DNA of 64,000 bases from Batillaria attramentaria. Its lineage: Eukaryota; Mollusca; Gastropoda; Batillariidae. The translations under genes and the position numbers were made by a program. Under the pieces are notes generated by a model. That model searched no databases and was not told where the DNA came from. It was given only the letters and a program-made list of their open reading frames with translations. This document shows positions 45,110 through 56,564 of the stretch, in pieces (within the stretch, counting starts at the first letter, position 1; every line of letters begins with the position of its first letter). The stretch is from contig JACVVK020000205.1 of assembly GCA_018292915.2 (NCBI GenBank), forward strand, positions 620,001-684,000, in the 5' to 3' direction.

Positions 45110-45885
45110 AATTCACACACGCACACACACACGCACATCCGCACAGACGGCACTCAGTGAGGAGAAGAAGCGCGTTCGGAACAGCATACATGCCAGCATC
45201 GATGACGCAGGTTTTCTTACGTCATTGTCAGAGTTACACTTGCATAATCGTCTCTGCGGGAGATCGGCAGTGACGTGCGTTTGTACCACAGATGCTTGCC
45301 TATGAACGTGGAAATTTTAGCCCGTCCTATTATGTTGTTTCCATTACTATGGAAACAACATAAAAAGAACAAAGTACAACTACTGAAACTATCACGCTTT
45401 ATAGCAGTAATATTCTCATTATTTTGATTTGTGACTTTCTTTGCTCCTGTCAATCAACTCATATTGTAAAATTTAATACTCTTTTTAGCATGTCTGCGTT
45501 GCTCACTCGTAACCTGGGCATATTATCCACTTGCTGCACTGTGTACCGTACCAGTAATGTTTATGTTCTTAATGTTTGTGTATGTGTGCGAGAAAGTAGT
45601 GAGGGCGATTTTGATTATGATATATGTACATATTGACACAGCCGCTCGCGGTGATAAAATTGTGACTGTATCGTGGCTTTAAAAGCCCCTTGGGCTCAGA
45701 GCCGGTATTAAAAATCTTCTTGGCAAACCTTCTTCTTGGGTCTATGCAAAAATCAAGGCAGGATTAACTGTTCTTTATCAGCCCTTACTGCAGCAAATAC
45801 GAGTATAATCAAAATTCAGCATTCCCACTAAGCCAAATCTAAATCCATGCAGACGTTGGTGGTGAATCAATTGTGCTTTTTTTTT
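45110..45885. other. No gene recognised
   Basis: Short open frames without recognisable domains. GTTTCCATTACTATGGAAAC at about 45340 is a small perfect-arm palindrome. Confidence 0.45.
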
Positions 45886-45889
45886 TAAC

Positions 45890-46320
45890 TTGGTAGGAAT
45901 GGACGGGCCCACTCTTGTCAAATCAAAATGGCCGAGCCCCAAGAATTCAGCCAATCGCGTCCCGCGGCATAATGAGCACAACAAATGGCATGGTCTGGCA
46001 AGATTTTTGCCAGACACTACAACGAGGCTAACCGCAGTCAGGTGGCTAAGAGGTCGAGGTCGTACCTTTAGCCAAGAACTATCACTGGCTTGGTTCCCGA
46101 GTTACCACGAGGCAAGCACGTGTAGTTTGACTGATATGACTGAAACATGAAAAGAAAGCAGTAAGTCCATTGACGTCATTTGAGGAACAAGACTATTACG
46201 TCATTCTCTTTCATCTTGAACTCACCAAATACGTCATGGACGTACTGTATTTTGCCAATGCACGGCATGGACGGGGCTTTGGCCTCGCGGCTTGCCAAAT
46301 CAGTGGAGTCGTCTATTGTG
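45890..46320 (+). repeat. Dispersed repeat, copy 2 (uninterrupted)
   Basis: Shares with 8510-9090 the blocks GGCCGAGCCCC, CATAATGAGCACAACA, TTGCCAGACACTACAAC, TGACGTCATTTG and GGAGTCGTCTATT in order, with about 120 bases of different sequence between the two blocks. Confidence 0.75.
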
Positions 46321-46599
46321 TTAATAGTAGTATAGGAGGAAGAAAATGACGACGACCACTCGTAACCGAATGTCTGACCAGTTTCAGCGGCTGAATTCCT
46401 GAGAAGCCAAGAGCGAACTGTGGGATAATTATAACATGGCAGATTTATTACTGACACATGTTGTATTGTGTTTCTGCCGGCTAGGAAGAGTGCGGTTCTA
46501 CCGACGCAAACACACAGACGCGCACGTCTCAGTGCCGCGCGCATAAATACAGAGTATACGCTCGTGTATACGCGCGTGCGTGCACACTTACACACACGT

Positions 46600-46884
46600 G
46601 CTCGCACGCTGTCTGTCTGTTTGTCTGTCTGACTCTCTCTCTCTCTCTCTCTTGGAGCTCTCTCTCTCTCTCTTCGACTTCTCTCTCTCGTCCTGCCCCA
46701 GCCCTACCCTCCCCCCCCCCCGCTCGGTTACCTTCTTCAAAAAAAGAAAGAAAAAAAAAAGAAGAGAAAAAAAAAGCAACAGCAACAATTACAACAACAA
46801 CAACAACAACAAAACAAAACAAAACAAACAAACAAACATGAAAACAACAATAGCAAAACTTATTTTGCACTCCTTGTGCATCAG

Positions 46885-46935
<51 letters not shown>
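46600..46935. repeat. CTGT/CT, A-rich and CAA microsatellite cluster
   Basis: (CTGT)n and (CT)n to about 46690, an A-rich and (CAA)n stretch at 46735-46850, and (CT)n at about 46890-46935. Confidence 0.93.
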
Positions 46936-46940
<5 letters not shown>

Positions 46941-47097
46941 ACCCTTTGACTGGCTGTGCAGGCATTCCAAACTGCAGCAATACCCCTATTTCAGTGTGCA
47001 GCATTCTAACAATTACCAGACTGACACTGTAATTGCCACATACGGAATTTGCCGGGGAACACTCATTTTGGTGGCGCCCAGTTTCGGCTAACGAGCT

Positions 47098-47200
47098 ACG
47101 GAACCGGGATAGCTGAGCCGGCAGAGCGCAGGTCTTCCGATGCTCGGATCGTGAGTTTGAATCCGCGGCCGGCTGGGGCCGGCAAGGCCAATTACACATC
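47098..47200 (+). mobile_element. SINE head related to SINE-A
   Basis: GGAACCGGGATAGCTGAGC (A box region) and GATCGTGAGTTTGAATCC (B box region), then GGCTGGGGCC. The body does not match SINE-A, so it may be a separate subfamily. Confidence 0.55.
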
Positions 47201-47225
47201 ACTCCGTCCGCTTAATTCTCGCCCC

Positions 47226-47476
47226 TTTTTGAATTTGTATGCAGAGTAAAACTCGGCAATCTGGGGCTGTTTGTTGGCTTTGTCCGTAAGTTTCGTATCA
47301 GGTAATAGTAAATAACAGGAAGAAATGAGCCTGGCGGCATTTGGACTATTTGTATTCAGTCATGCGCGGCTGGCACAAGAGCCGGCAGACGACAGAGGAA
47401 TGAGGGGGTTGGTTGTCGTTCGCTAGCATTGCCAAAAAAGTGGAATATTGGAATTTGTTTAAATTTGCCCTGCACA
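47226..47476 (+). mobile_element. MITE-B, partial, interrupted by SINE-B
   Basis: Matches the interior of the family (TTTGTATGCAGAGTAAAACT, CATGCGCGGCTGGCACAAGA). It continues after the SINE with CATGAGTCTTTGGGCTG at about 47772-47788. Both ends of the MITE are lost. Confidence 0.85.
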
Positions 47477-47762
47477 CCCGGGCCTGGTTAATGCCGGGAT
47501 ATTTATGACAGGAAGCGTGGAATGCGGCCCTGTCCCGGCCGCAGTCCCAAACCACACGGACCTCCATAGCATCATCTTACCATCATCCTCATCTCCATCA
47601 TCATGCATAATAAAAATTGTCCCAGCTTCCGAGCCCTCCGTGGATTCCACCCATCACCTGGGAGGAACACCACTGGAACTGGAAAAAAAGAGTTGGGGCA
47701 AAAAAATAAAAAATAATAAAATAAAATAAAATAAAATAAAATAAAAAATAAAAAAATTAAAT
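47477..47762 (+). mobile_element. SINE-B, 5' truncated, inserted in MITE-B
   Basis: Begins within the body (CGGGCCTGGTTAATGCC) and ends in a (AAAAT)n tail. GCCCTGCACA flanks it at 47467-47476 and 47763-47772 as target duplication. Confidence 0.9.
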
Positions 47763-47788
47763 GCCCTGCACATGAGTCTTTGGGCTGG

Positions 47789-47850
47789 ATTTGATTTCAC
47801 CCGTATTTGGTGGAAAAGGACGTTAAACGCCCAAACACCCACCCACCCTA
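47789..47850 (+). mobile_element. SINE-A 3' fragment
   Basis: TGATTTCACCCGTATTTGGT, AAAAGGACGTTAAACGCC and a CACCCACCC tail only. Confidence 0.75.
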
Positions 47851-47929
47851 CAAACTAGCACACTCCGGCGCCAAACCGGGCAGCCGAGGGTACTTCAAAC
47901 ACCTAACTAGACCCCACTGATCGCAATTT

Positions 47930-48670
47930 GTGTCTTTACGCCTATCTCCAACGAAAACGGTCCAACGAAAACAGCGCAGGGGTTTCCTAGCGAAAACGTC
48001 CGCGTGCGTCCGCGATCGCTGCGCGTAGTTATCCGGTTTCCGTGACCGCTCGCGAAGAGCGTAAGCGAACGTAAGCGAGCGGCCCGGGAAGGTAGTTCGC
48101 CGCGAGCAAAAGGTCACGTGGTCAGTTTTTATGTAAACAAAGATGGCGGCGCCCACCGAAGGCCTCGTTGAAGTGGAACTAAGAAATGGCTTAAAATGAA
48201 TTTGCGGGTGGATGGAGACCTTCTGTCCCAACTTGTAATTGTGCAGAATAGTATATGAAAATAATTTGAGCTAATTGCACCGGGCCGTGGTCGCCAGTCA
48301 TTCAGGGATATGTTGTGCGTGTTTGTGGGGAAGGAGTGGTCAAAGTGAGTACGTAGGGGTGCCTTACGTCTCCGTTTTGCATCGAGCAGAACATGCATAC
48401 TAGCGGTATAGTCATGCTCCAAGCCAGTAATTATTGCTCCTCCCCAAAAACGTCGTCTTCTGCGCTCAAAAGATGACTAATAGCTGCGAGCACTAGAGTT
48501 TTCTTCTTCCTTTTCAGCCTTGCCAACAACCGTGTTCGTGATTCAGCCGCCATTTTGAAAGCGCCTTTTTCTAATTGGCCGTTTCCCAACGAGGAAAAGC
48601 GTCCTCCGCAAGTGCCCGCGAGCGCATTTGCGTAAGCAACGCGGCCAGCGACTGCTATAAGGGAGGTAAT
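47930..48670. promoter_or_regulatory. CpG-rich, promoter-like region upstream of the F-box gene
   Basis: 47940-48110 and 48590-48660 are rich in CpG (CGCGAGCG-type clusters), unlike most of the window. GGTCACGTGG (E-box) lies at about 48113, and AAGATGGCGGC, a YY1-type motif common at animal start regions, lies at about 48140. An ATG in that motif opens only 18 codons. This could be the promoter of the F-box gene 1.2 kb downstream or a divergent gene. No exon was confirmed, so the call is inference from composition. Confidence 0.35.
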
Positions 48671-48808
48671 GATTTGCCTTCGCCACGCGAAGTGAAGTGT
48701 TTATGTCCCCTGCGTTGAGACAGTCATCACAAATTACATGGCTGAATGATTGAGAGGTTTCTTCGCTTCTTCTTCTGTCGTACTTATTTTTATTCTGTTA
48801 CTTTCTTG

Positions 48809-49256
48809 AAAACGGCAATCTTGAAGAATAGTATACGAAATTCTGGGAGGTATTTGCACGCACTTGTTCGGGTGCTTTTGGTTCTGCTCGATGCAAAGAG
48901 ACGTTAGACACCCTCACCTGTTCATTTCGACCTCTCCTTCCCCACAAACATGCACAAAATATCCTGAAATAACTGCCGGCCGCAGCCGAGCAGTCATAGT
49001 CTCCCCGCCATTTTGATTTCTGACTATGATCACGCAACCAAACTGGCGCATTGGATTTGCATGCATATCCCTACTTGTGAAATGAAATAAATTATTTGCA
49101 CCCACATGTGGGGAAGGAGAGGTCAAAGTGAGCAGGTGAGCGTGTCTTACGTCTCTTTGCATCGAGCAGAACCGAAACTGAGCACCCGAAAAAGTGCGTG
49201 CAAATACGGCTGCCAGAATTTCGTATACTATTCTTCAAGATTACCCTTGAAAACAA
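48809..49256. mobile_element. Inverted-repeat element just upstream of the F-box gene
   Basis: The left arm (about 48809-48955: CAATCTTGAAGAATAGTATA, ATGCAAAGAGACGTTAGACA, CCTCTCCTTCCCCACA) is mirrored by the right arm (about 49101-49256). A third relative in right-arm orientation lies at about 48235-48425 (GAATAGTATATGAAA, TTTGCATCGAGCAGAAC). Its right end is 136 bases from the F-box start codon. Confidence 0.82.
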
Positions 49257-49327
49257 ATCACTTATGTGACCCGCGACGACTACACATATTTTGTTTTTGT
49301 TTTCTGTCGTCTTTCTTCGTTTCTTCT

Positions 49328-49392
49328 CCAGTGGAACATTTTGACCTTCCCCTAAAGGTCGTTGAGATGGTGACGCGATCATAAGCTTCAAA
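49328..49392 (+). promoter_or_regulatory. Putative 5' leader conserved between the two F-box genes
   Basis: CCAGTGGAACATTTTGACCT, AAAGGTCGTTGAG and TTCAAA before the ATG resemble CCAGTGAAACTTTTTGCTTC, AAGGTAGTTGGG and TTCAAA at 59749-59804. Similarity in non-coding sequence just before both start codons supports these starts and shows that the duplication included the 5' leader. Both ATGs have the context AAAATGGC. Confidence 0.55.
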
Positions 49393-50634
49393 ATGGCGTC
49401 CTACACACCTTGGCTCAACGAGCACGGAGCGTTGGTTGACTATACAGACACAGCTAGAGCACCAGCCAAAGATTTTTTCCAACTCTTCATGACTCCAAGC
49501 GAGGTACGTTCTGTCTAAATGTCACAACACGCATGTGCGCTTGCCAGTGACGCCCGATTGTGCATACCTCAGCATTCAGCTCGAAGCGCAGTACCCGATT
49601 TCCTGTAGGTCACTGACTGCGGGCGTGTTTGAACAGGATTGTTTACATCTAGTGCGTGTTGTGTTTTGGTAGTAATGGGGGTAGAGAGTACCGCTGGGAA
49701 TACAGAGAGAGAGAGAGAGCTTTCTGAGATGCAATGAGAGTGCAAAATAAGTTTGCGACTGTTGTTTTCATTTGTTTGTTTTTGTTGTTGCTTTTTCTTC
49801 TTTTTTTTTCTTTTGGCCGTGGGGGGGGGGGGGGGACAGGATGTGGGGCAGTATGTTTTGGTGTATTGTAATGAAAGTAGACATTGTAATCAGCACCACT
49901 GCATGAACTGTTCGCCGTATGAGAGGACAATGGATTAATAGATACCTGTCTGTGCACACTTATCAAGTGTTTGCTATGTGTAGGCATAGAAATTTAGCAC
50001 CCCTCCCTCTTCTGTGTAACTCTAGTCCATTAGCACAAAGAAATATTACCTGGGAAAAACTTTCCAATGTTGTCATAATGCAGGGTGAATATCCCTTGAA
50101 AAGGCACAGAGAATTATTAGTTCAATGAATGCAGGAAGGAAAAATAATCAAGATTAAGTTTAAATGGAACCAGACAGATTGAAAATAAATCATAAATAAA
50201 TGGGCGTGCGACTTGGATAATTGTTTTATGTTGTCCACTGCTGGGCTTATATACTGTAGGACATGTGTACTGGCTGACCACAGATGTATAGGACATTAAT
50301 TGTCGTAAGTATGTTTACCATGACACAGAAATAATAGGACAAATGTCTGCCTTGGTAAGAAAGTAAGTTAGAAACATGAATGAGTCAATGACCGACGCGA
50401 GTATGAAGCCCTGTCAGTACACATAACATGATTAATCATCTGTTTGTTTTGAATGCATATCTCAGGTAATTTATCGCATGTGGAAGATTGTACCTCCCAC
50501 GCGTCCTGAGAACCACCCTGCACCTCTTGAAATCCGTGACACTTGGGAAGAATTCAAGCATGATGAAAGATTGCATAGTAAGTAACTGTAAACTTTGTAG
50601 AACTTTATAGATTTTTGTCAATTCAGTGATCATG

Positions 50635-50684
<50 letters not shown>

Positions 50685-51827
50685 CCTTACAGTTACACTG
50701 ACTAGTGGCACAACAAGCAACAGTGTCTGATAATTTAAAGGTATGTATATATACATACTGAATATCATGAAGGGCATTTTTGGCGAGGACTTCTGCTGAA
50801 ACATACATTTTGTGAGCAACATGCAGGTCTACACATTTTCGGCAGTTATGAACGGTATGCTGACACTGACCAACATCTGACCTCAGAAGTTTTACTTCAC
50901 AGATGTGATTGCAGGTTTTGGTGCACAGTTCATATGCATATTGTCAAACACTTTACCTCAAAGTGTTCCTTTCTGCCAGATGCATGAACTGAGGCTAGGT
51001 CATTTGTGGGTTATAGTAGGAAAGGAAATCTTCAAGTCCTGACTGAAAACCCATCTCTTCACCCTCTCATAGCCATGCCATGTTGTCGTTCTGCTGGCGT
51101 GAGTGTGTGTGTGTGTGTGCGCAGGGAACGGGGGTGTATGTATGTGTGGATATGAGTTTTTAATTAGTTTTTATCTGTTTCGTCAGTTTTACTTGTCTTG
51201 TGTTTATCTGTCTTTTGTGTTTTTTTAATGTCTTAATATGAATATACATGTATATATATATTTATATATTTTGTAAGGCGCCTAAAGCTTAGATAAGGTT
51301 AGGGGCTATATAAATATTCTATTATTATAGTAATTCACCCAACCAATTCTTCACTTACAGGTGAGATCCAGCGAGTGGCAGGTGACCGGACTGTTCATTA
51401 CTTGATGAACATCATTGAAGGTCATCTGGACTACTTAAGCAGACTTCCTCATGATGTCCTTATCAAGATCATGCTTATGTTGGACCTTGAGAGTATTGCA
51501 CACCTCTCCATGACGTGCAGGCTTTTCAGAGAAGTATGTTAAAAGCAAGAGTTTTTATCGGTTAAAGGATGCTGAAGAATGGCTTTCACTCTTTTTGTGA
51601 CATCAGTAGAAGATCGTTCAATTGTAACTGGTGATTGCTATGACTTTGAGTCCCATACCAGAGTAAGGGAAATATTTCTATCAGGCGGGGGGTGGGGTGG
51701 GGTGGGGTGGGGGGGGGGCGATGGTCTGCTACAGTGCAGCGCCACCCTTTTCTTTTTCTTCTTTTTTTTCCTGCATTTCTGATGTCTGATGGGTACCTGT
51801 TTTCCATTCTTTTTTTTTCTTCTTTTG

Positions 51828-51862
<35 letters not shown>

Positions 51863-52742
51863 AATGGTTTGCTACAGTGCAGCGCCACAGCCACCCTTTT
51901 CTTTTTCTTCTTCTTTTTCCTGCATGTCGGATGGGTACCTGTTTTCCATTCTTATTTTTTCTTCTTCTTTTTTTTCTTATTTTTTTTCCCCTTCTTTTTT
52001 TTTCCTTCTCTTTTGGGGGGGGGGGGAGGGGGGAGGGCGTGGGGGGGGGGGGGGGGGGGGGGACCACAGTGCAACGCCAGCATTTTTCTTCTTATTGTCT
52101 TTCCTGCATGTCTGATGCGTACTTCTTTTCCATTCTGTTTAGAGACTTTGCATAGTACTCAGTACATTGTATCAAACTGTGTACTTGTTCTTTTCCTGCT
52201 GTTTTGAAGGGGTGGTGACGATCATTGATGTTTATGGTGTTTATGGGACACCATTTCACTCCTGCTCCTGCTCGCACAGACAGGCATCACAGTGCATTTA
52301 GAGTCCAAGGTTTCCACCCACCAGCTTTAGTGTGTGTGTGTGTGTGTGGTGGGGGGGGGGGGAAGGGGGTAATTAAGAAATCATTAGTTCCCATGCACAA
52401 TTTTGCATAGGATTCAGAACTTGTATTTTACAAGAACAGACAGAAGATCTTTGGGGGAGGGAGTAATCCAGAAAACTGAGCTATTATGAATGTAACGGGC
52501 GTACCATAAGGATGTGCTTTTGCATTGTGTTTTGGCAGATCGGCAAGAGCAATGATCTGTGGGAGAAACTGTACAAGATACACAACAAGCAACCTATCAC
52601 TCAGGAACTCCTCATGCTGGTCGACCAGAAAGGATGGCACGACGTCTTCTTCACCAACAAGCTGCAGCTGCAGGTATGCATTTCTTTTACAAAGACATAC
52701 AGAAAACATTTCTTTGGGCTCTTACTGCAGTCCAGTAAACTC

Positions 52743-52773
<31 letters not shown>

Positions 52774-53191
52774 AAATAAATAAATAAATAAATAAATAAA
52801 TAAAAAAAATAATAATAATAAAATTAAAAATAAAAATAAATAAAATAGATAAAAAATGATACAAATAATTAACATAATAATAATAATCAAAAGAAGTAAA
52901 CAAAACCACAATAACAAAATCGAACACAAAAAAAAATTGTAAGCCCTCTAGTGGCATTAAAAACAAATCATTAATGAATTTCCATTGGTTACCTGTCATA
53001 ATTGACTCCCTTCAGTTGAAGAAGTCAGAAAAAAACATGTACATGTAGTTGACAACTGCCTTGCTGATCCACATCTGTGCAAATGGAAAATGCCCTTTTT
53101 TTGCTATGTTTGACTGGTTTGCTTTTCTTGTCAACAGATGCAGATGCGCCGCTTGGGCCAAGGTGACTATGCCTTCATCACCCAACAGTAG
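49393..53191 (+). CDS. FBXO36: F-box protein 36-like, complete five-exon gene
   Basis: Exons: 49393-49503, 50466-50577, 51361-51533, 52539-52673 and 53138-53191 (stop TAG), joining to 194 codons. All introns are GT-AG, with donors GTACGT, GTAAGT, GTATGT and GTATGC. Phases are 0, 1, 0, 0. The N-terminus (DFFQLFMTPSE then VIYRMWKI) matches the DYYQLLVT..QVIFRWWKI block of vertebrate FBXO36. The F-box spans about residues 98-145 (LDYLSRLPHDVLIKIMLML, then LWEKLY), and the C-terminus has the family's GWHDVFFTNKLQLQ. Length is close to the human protein (about 188). F-box proteins bind SKP1 and present substrates to a CUL1 ubiquitin ligase; this family's substrate is unknown. Intron 2 holds a LINE tail and intron 3 a G-run minisatellite. 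A diverged tandem copy starts 6.6 kb downstream. Confidence 0.95.
49820..49837. repeat. G-run in intron 1
   Basis: About 16 consecutive G within 962-base intron 1, otherwise ordinary intron sequence with a short GA run. Confidence 0.85.
50636..50682. repeat. (TG)n in intron 2
   Basis: About 23 units, 60 bases after the exon 2 donor. Confidence 0.95.
51017..51330 (+). pseudogene. LINE 3' end in intron 2 of the F-box gene
   Basis: EIFKS, a stop, then LKTHLFTLS and TAG are followed by the same 3' UTR as at 16807-17262 (TATGAGTTTTTAATTAGTTT, GCGCCTAAAGCTTAGATAAG) and a short ATT tail. It ends 30 bases before exon 3. A 5'-truncated copy in the sense orientation. Confidence 0.8.
51690..52140 (+). 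repeat. Degenerate three-unit repeat with G-runs in intron 3
   Basis: CTACAGTGCAGCGCCA or a variant starts units near 51730, 51873 and 52066. Each continues with a T/C tract, a TGCATGTC.GATG.GTAC block and TTTTCCATTC. The first two units end in a long G-run (51837-51860 and about 52015-52062). The repeat ends about 400 bases before exon 4. Confidence 0.85.
52741..52930. repeat. C-run and (AAAT)n tract in intron 4
   Basis: A 22-base C-run followed by drifting AAAT/AAT units, probably a retroposon tail without recognisable body. Confidence 0.8.
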
Positions 53192-55195
53192 TAGAAAGCC
53201 AGGGTGACCTCAATAAGTATTAAAGTATTAAAGTGTATTAAAGTCTTATTGACAGGTCAGGCCCTGTCAATGACTGTCTGTGTCTGCCATCTTTGCTCTT
53301 CCTGTGATCACATGTAATTAAATGTTCAGTTGTGATTGGACAATGTGACCCCTCTACAGACAGAACATTTTCGGGGATGCATGCATTCCATCGGTTGTGA
53401 AATATTTGTCAGCTGTCACGTGTTAAACTGTTTTTGAAATGGTCTGAGTGTTTGGATAACAATTAAGATTTTTTTTTTCTGGCTGTGCAATTTTCCATGA
53501 CTCGTATATGAATACCTACAGAGCTCAGGCACAAGCCATGAAGAAGGCATTTTTATGCTGAAAAATTACAACTGAGATCCAGTTCTTGGGTATTTTTTTT
53601 TTTGACTTTTCGAAAAGCTGTTGCTATGCTAGCAAGAAGATTTCTTCTGGCAATGTAGACATCTCATTTGCATGCCAAACTCTGGACTTGCTAGTGTGCA
53701 AGCACATACTTGCATGTTGATCTACATTCTGCATGGATAAGTGTACCTTCTTTTACAGAACAGGTTTAAGATAAATTCTGTGATTGACCAGTAGTACCAA
53801 GATAAATGTTATACACTATGACACATGAACAACAACAACAATTCTTAAACAGCATTTTTAAAAGTAATGTTTCCAACATTTCTCCACAGTTCTAAATGAC
53901 ATGTCTTCTTTCTCAGACAGGATACTCAGCTACAGCTAGCATTTCGTACAACACTACATCAGCCCCCCCCCCCCCCCCCAAAAAAAAAAAAGAAAAAAAA
54001 AAGAAAGCATGTAATACATATTTAGATTAGAAACACCATTAAGGTGCTGAAATGTACAGGTGCTTGTATACATGTACTTAAACTAATTATCAGTTTGAAC
54101 ATACATGGATGCTTATTGGTTTCAGTTGATGAACAGTCTTAGATCATTTTGTATGGAGCAAAAACATGGTAAAGTCTCAGATTATCTGAAGAGTGTGTGG
54201 GTGGAATACTGATTTTTGGTGTGGTTTTAAAAAGCTTATTAATGTTTCAGGCATCATATATTTCACTAACCTTTTAAAAAAAAAAAGAAGTGGGGGGTTA
54301 GAGGTCTGGCATGTACTTACCACTGAACATGAAATTGCTAAGAGAAGCATTAATGTTGGTACTGTATGCATATGTTTGGAGAGTACATCATGTGATGATT
54401 TTTCTTGTGTATGTGCCTTTCTCATATGCTTGGCGAACATCACACTGCTTCTTTGCTGCCTTTTTGGGACCAAAGTGTGTGTATCTGTGTGGATTTGCGT
54501 TTGTCTGTTCACTTGCTCTGTACAATCTAAATGATTTCCGCTTCACTTGGGTATGCACATATGCTTGTCTTGTCTATCTATGTCAGTTTTCACTTTTTCT
54601 GCAGTTGGCCATGTTGCAGTGATAAGTGAGGGTGTACTGTGAATTTTTTCTGCGCTTATGTTTTTATTTTTATTTATTTTTTTTTTATGTGTGAATGCCT
54701 CAATGCCAAACTAATTACTATAATTCTTTGTTTTCCTGCTGCTTTACAATCTGAAATCCTTTGATTCTCTTTTTTTTTAATGATGACAGCATGTTTAAAT
54801 ATTACATCTTTAGAGGAGAATTGTAGTACACTTCTACATGTGATACATATTGAAATGAAAATAATAATACACTATATCAGTATTTTTGGTATTTTTTTCT
54901 GACATTCCGTCCCTTTTTATTGTACATGTGTATGGTAAGTTTAAATTGATGTGTTGACGTTTTTTGAGATCTTTTTCTGATGGGTGAAAATTAGCTTGGA
55001 AGAAGGACGTTAAAGTAGTCATTTTCCAGCTTGCTGTGGTATTTTAATTTTACCTGCATGCATTAGATTCTAAATACATAATTATGGCCTTCGCTGACCC
55101 TCATTTGTGTATTTGTAAGAATTTTATATGTCATAGTTGTTTGCTTCTCAGATGTTCTACCCTTTGAGCTTGGCGTTTGTAATCACCAAATTTGG
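53192..55195 (+). other. Probable 3' UTR and downstream of the F-box gene
   Basis: No further coding exon. ATTAAA occurs at about 53219, 53227 and 53237, within 55 bases of the stop. It is a usable variant poly(A) signal, but I see no canonical AATAAA nearby, so the transcript end is not fixed. A C-run/A-run at 53964-54003 looks like a retroposon tail. Open frames at 54177-54622 lie on both strands without domains. Confidence 0.45.
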
Positions 55196-55205
55196 GATGT
55201 TTAGA

Positions 55206-55377
55206 GGGGAGCCAGGGTGGCCGAATGGTAGAGCGTTGGACTTCTAATGCTCGGGTCGTGAGTTCGTATCCCAGCTGGGGCCAAATATTTGTGCTGGCTT
55301 TTTCATCGTTGCCCCGTCTTTGATATCACCCATATGTGGTGAAAAAGGACGTCAAATTCCTAAACACCCACCCACCC
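55206..55377 (+). mobile_element. SINE-A with target duplication
   Basis: Complete copy. GATGTTTAGA flanks it at 55196-55205 and 55382-55391; the similarity extends a few bases further left (TTGGGATG, TTGAGATG). Canonical head GGTGGCCGAATGGTAGAG. Confidence 0.92.
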
Positions 55378-55394
55378 TTGAGATGTTTAGAAAT

Positions 55395-56378
55395 AACTAC
55401 ATGGTCGTGTTTGTGCCTTTATCCAGTTTGTGACTTACCTGATATACCTTTATGTACCACACGTATCCATTGTAGAATACTGCTTAAGAGTTTCCAGTGA
55501 TACAGAGCTTTAGGAATCCTTCCCATACAGTGCCTACCTGTAGTTGACAGTTGTACTGTAATAGCGTAGTTAATGTATAGTTCTTGTTCAGGTTACTGTC
55601 TGAAAAATGATCTGACTGTGTGCCAGTAGTGTGTCCGTTCAAACTGTTTGTTCTGCTTTCCTTGTCCCCATTTGTAGCTGTATCGCAGTGTATATTATGT
55701 GTAATATGTACGTACAAATACTATTATGTCATGAGTGTGCCTTTATTTCAGTACAGACAGTGTAAGGTTGCCTTTTGATGAAAATTGCATCCTACAGATG
55801 TACCAACAATTACAATGACAACGCTACCACTTAATTTCTCAGTTCATTATTCTGTAATTTTCTAGTTTTTTTTTATTATTATTTTTTTATTTATTTGTCT
55901 TTTCCTTTGTTTGTGCCAAATGAAAGAACCATGAAAATTGTGTAACTGTACTTTCAAAGTTTCTTTCCTGAAGCTAGAGGAGAAATTTGCAAAGTCCATT
56001 CATACACACTTTGGCGTGAATATAGGCATGCTGACTTTGGGACGAAGGATCGATCTTATGTTTGCTGATTTCAGAGTTGGAAAGTCCTCCACGGCGACTT
56101 CCGCCTAAGCAACGACCCAAATAATATTGGCGGCTGAAAAACGGTTGTCGAGACTTCAGATGCTACAGTTGATGTTATTTTGGTCTTGTCTTTCTTTTTT
56201 ACTCACACTTCCAGCTCACGTCTTGGTTGTGATATTGTAGGCATTTCAAAATACACCGTATGTATTTTTCAAATAAGATTATAATCCATGAAATTGCCAT
56301 TATTGTTATTATTATTCCTTTATCAAGTTTTTTGGCTCCCTTGTGTAACAATGGGAGTCTATGTATTAACCCTCCATC

Positions 56379-56462
<84 letters not shown>

Positions 56463-56560
56463 AGAAAACTTTAACGTTGTCATTTTCTCAGAATCTACAA
56501 ACAGTAGAGGTACCAAACTTGGCATGCTGATAGACTAGCACAAGACCTTTCAAAACAAAT
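55395..56560. other. No gene recognised; (CTGT)n(TG)n at 56382-56460
   Basis: Single-copy-looking sequence. The microsatellite gives short open Cys/Val frames on + and Thr/His frames on -. Confidence 0.5.
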
Positions 56561-56564
56561 CATT

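Noticed and set aside
48143..48199. First coding exon of another gene starting MAAPTEGLVEVELRNG
   Set aside because: The frame stops after 18 codons, no convincing donor precedes the stop, and no downstream exon was found.
52512..52787. Exon 4 read-through frames ending in a proline run
   Set aside because: GTATGC donor at 52674 and a clean acceptor for exon 5 at 53138 restore the family C-terminus; the proline run is a C-run in the intron.
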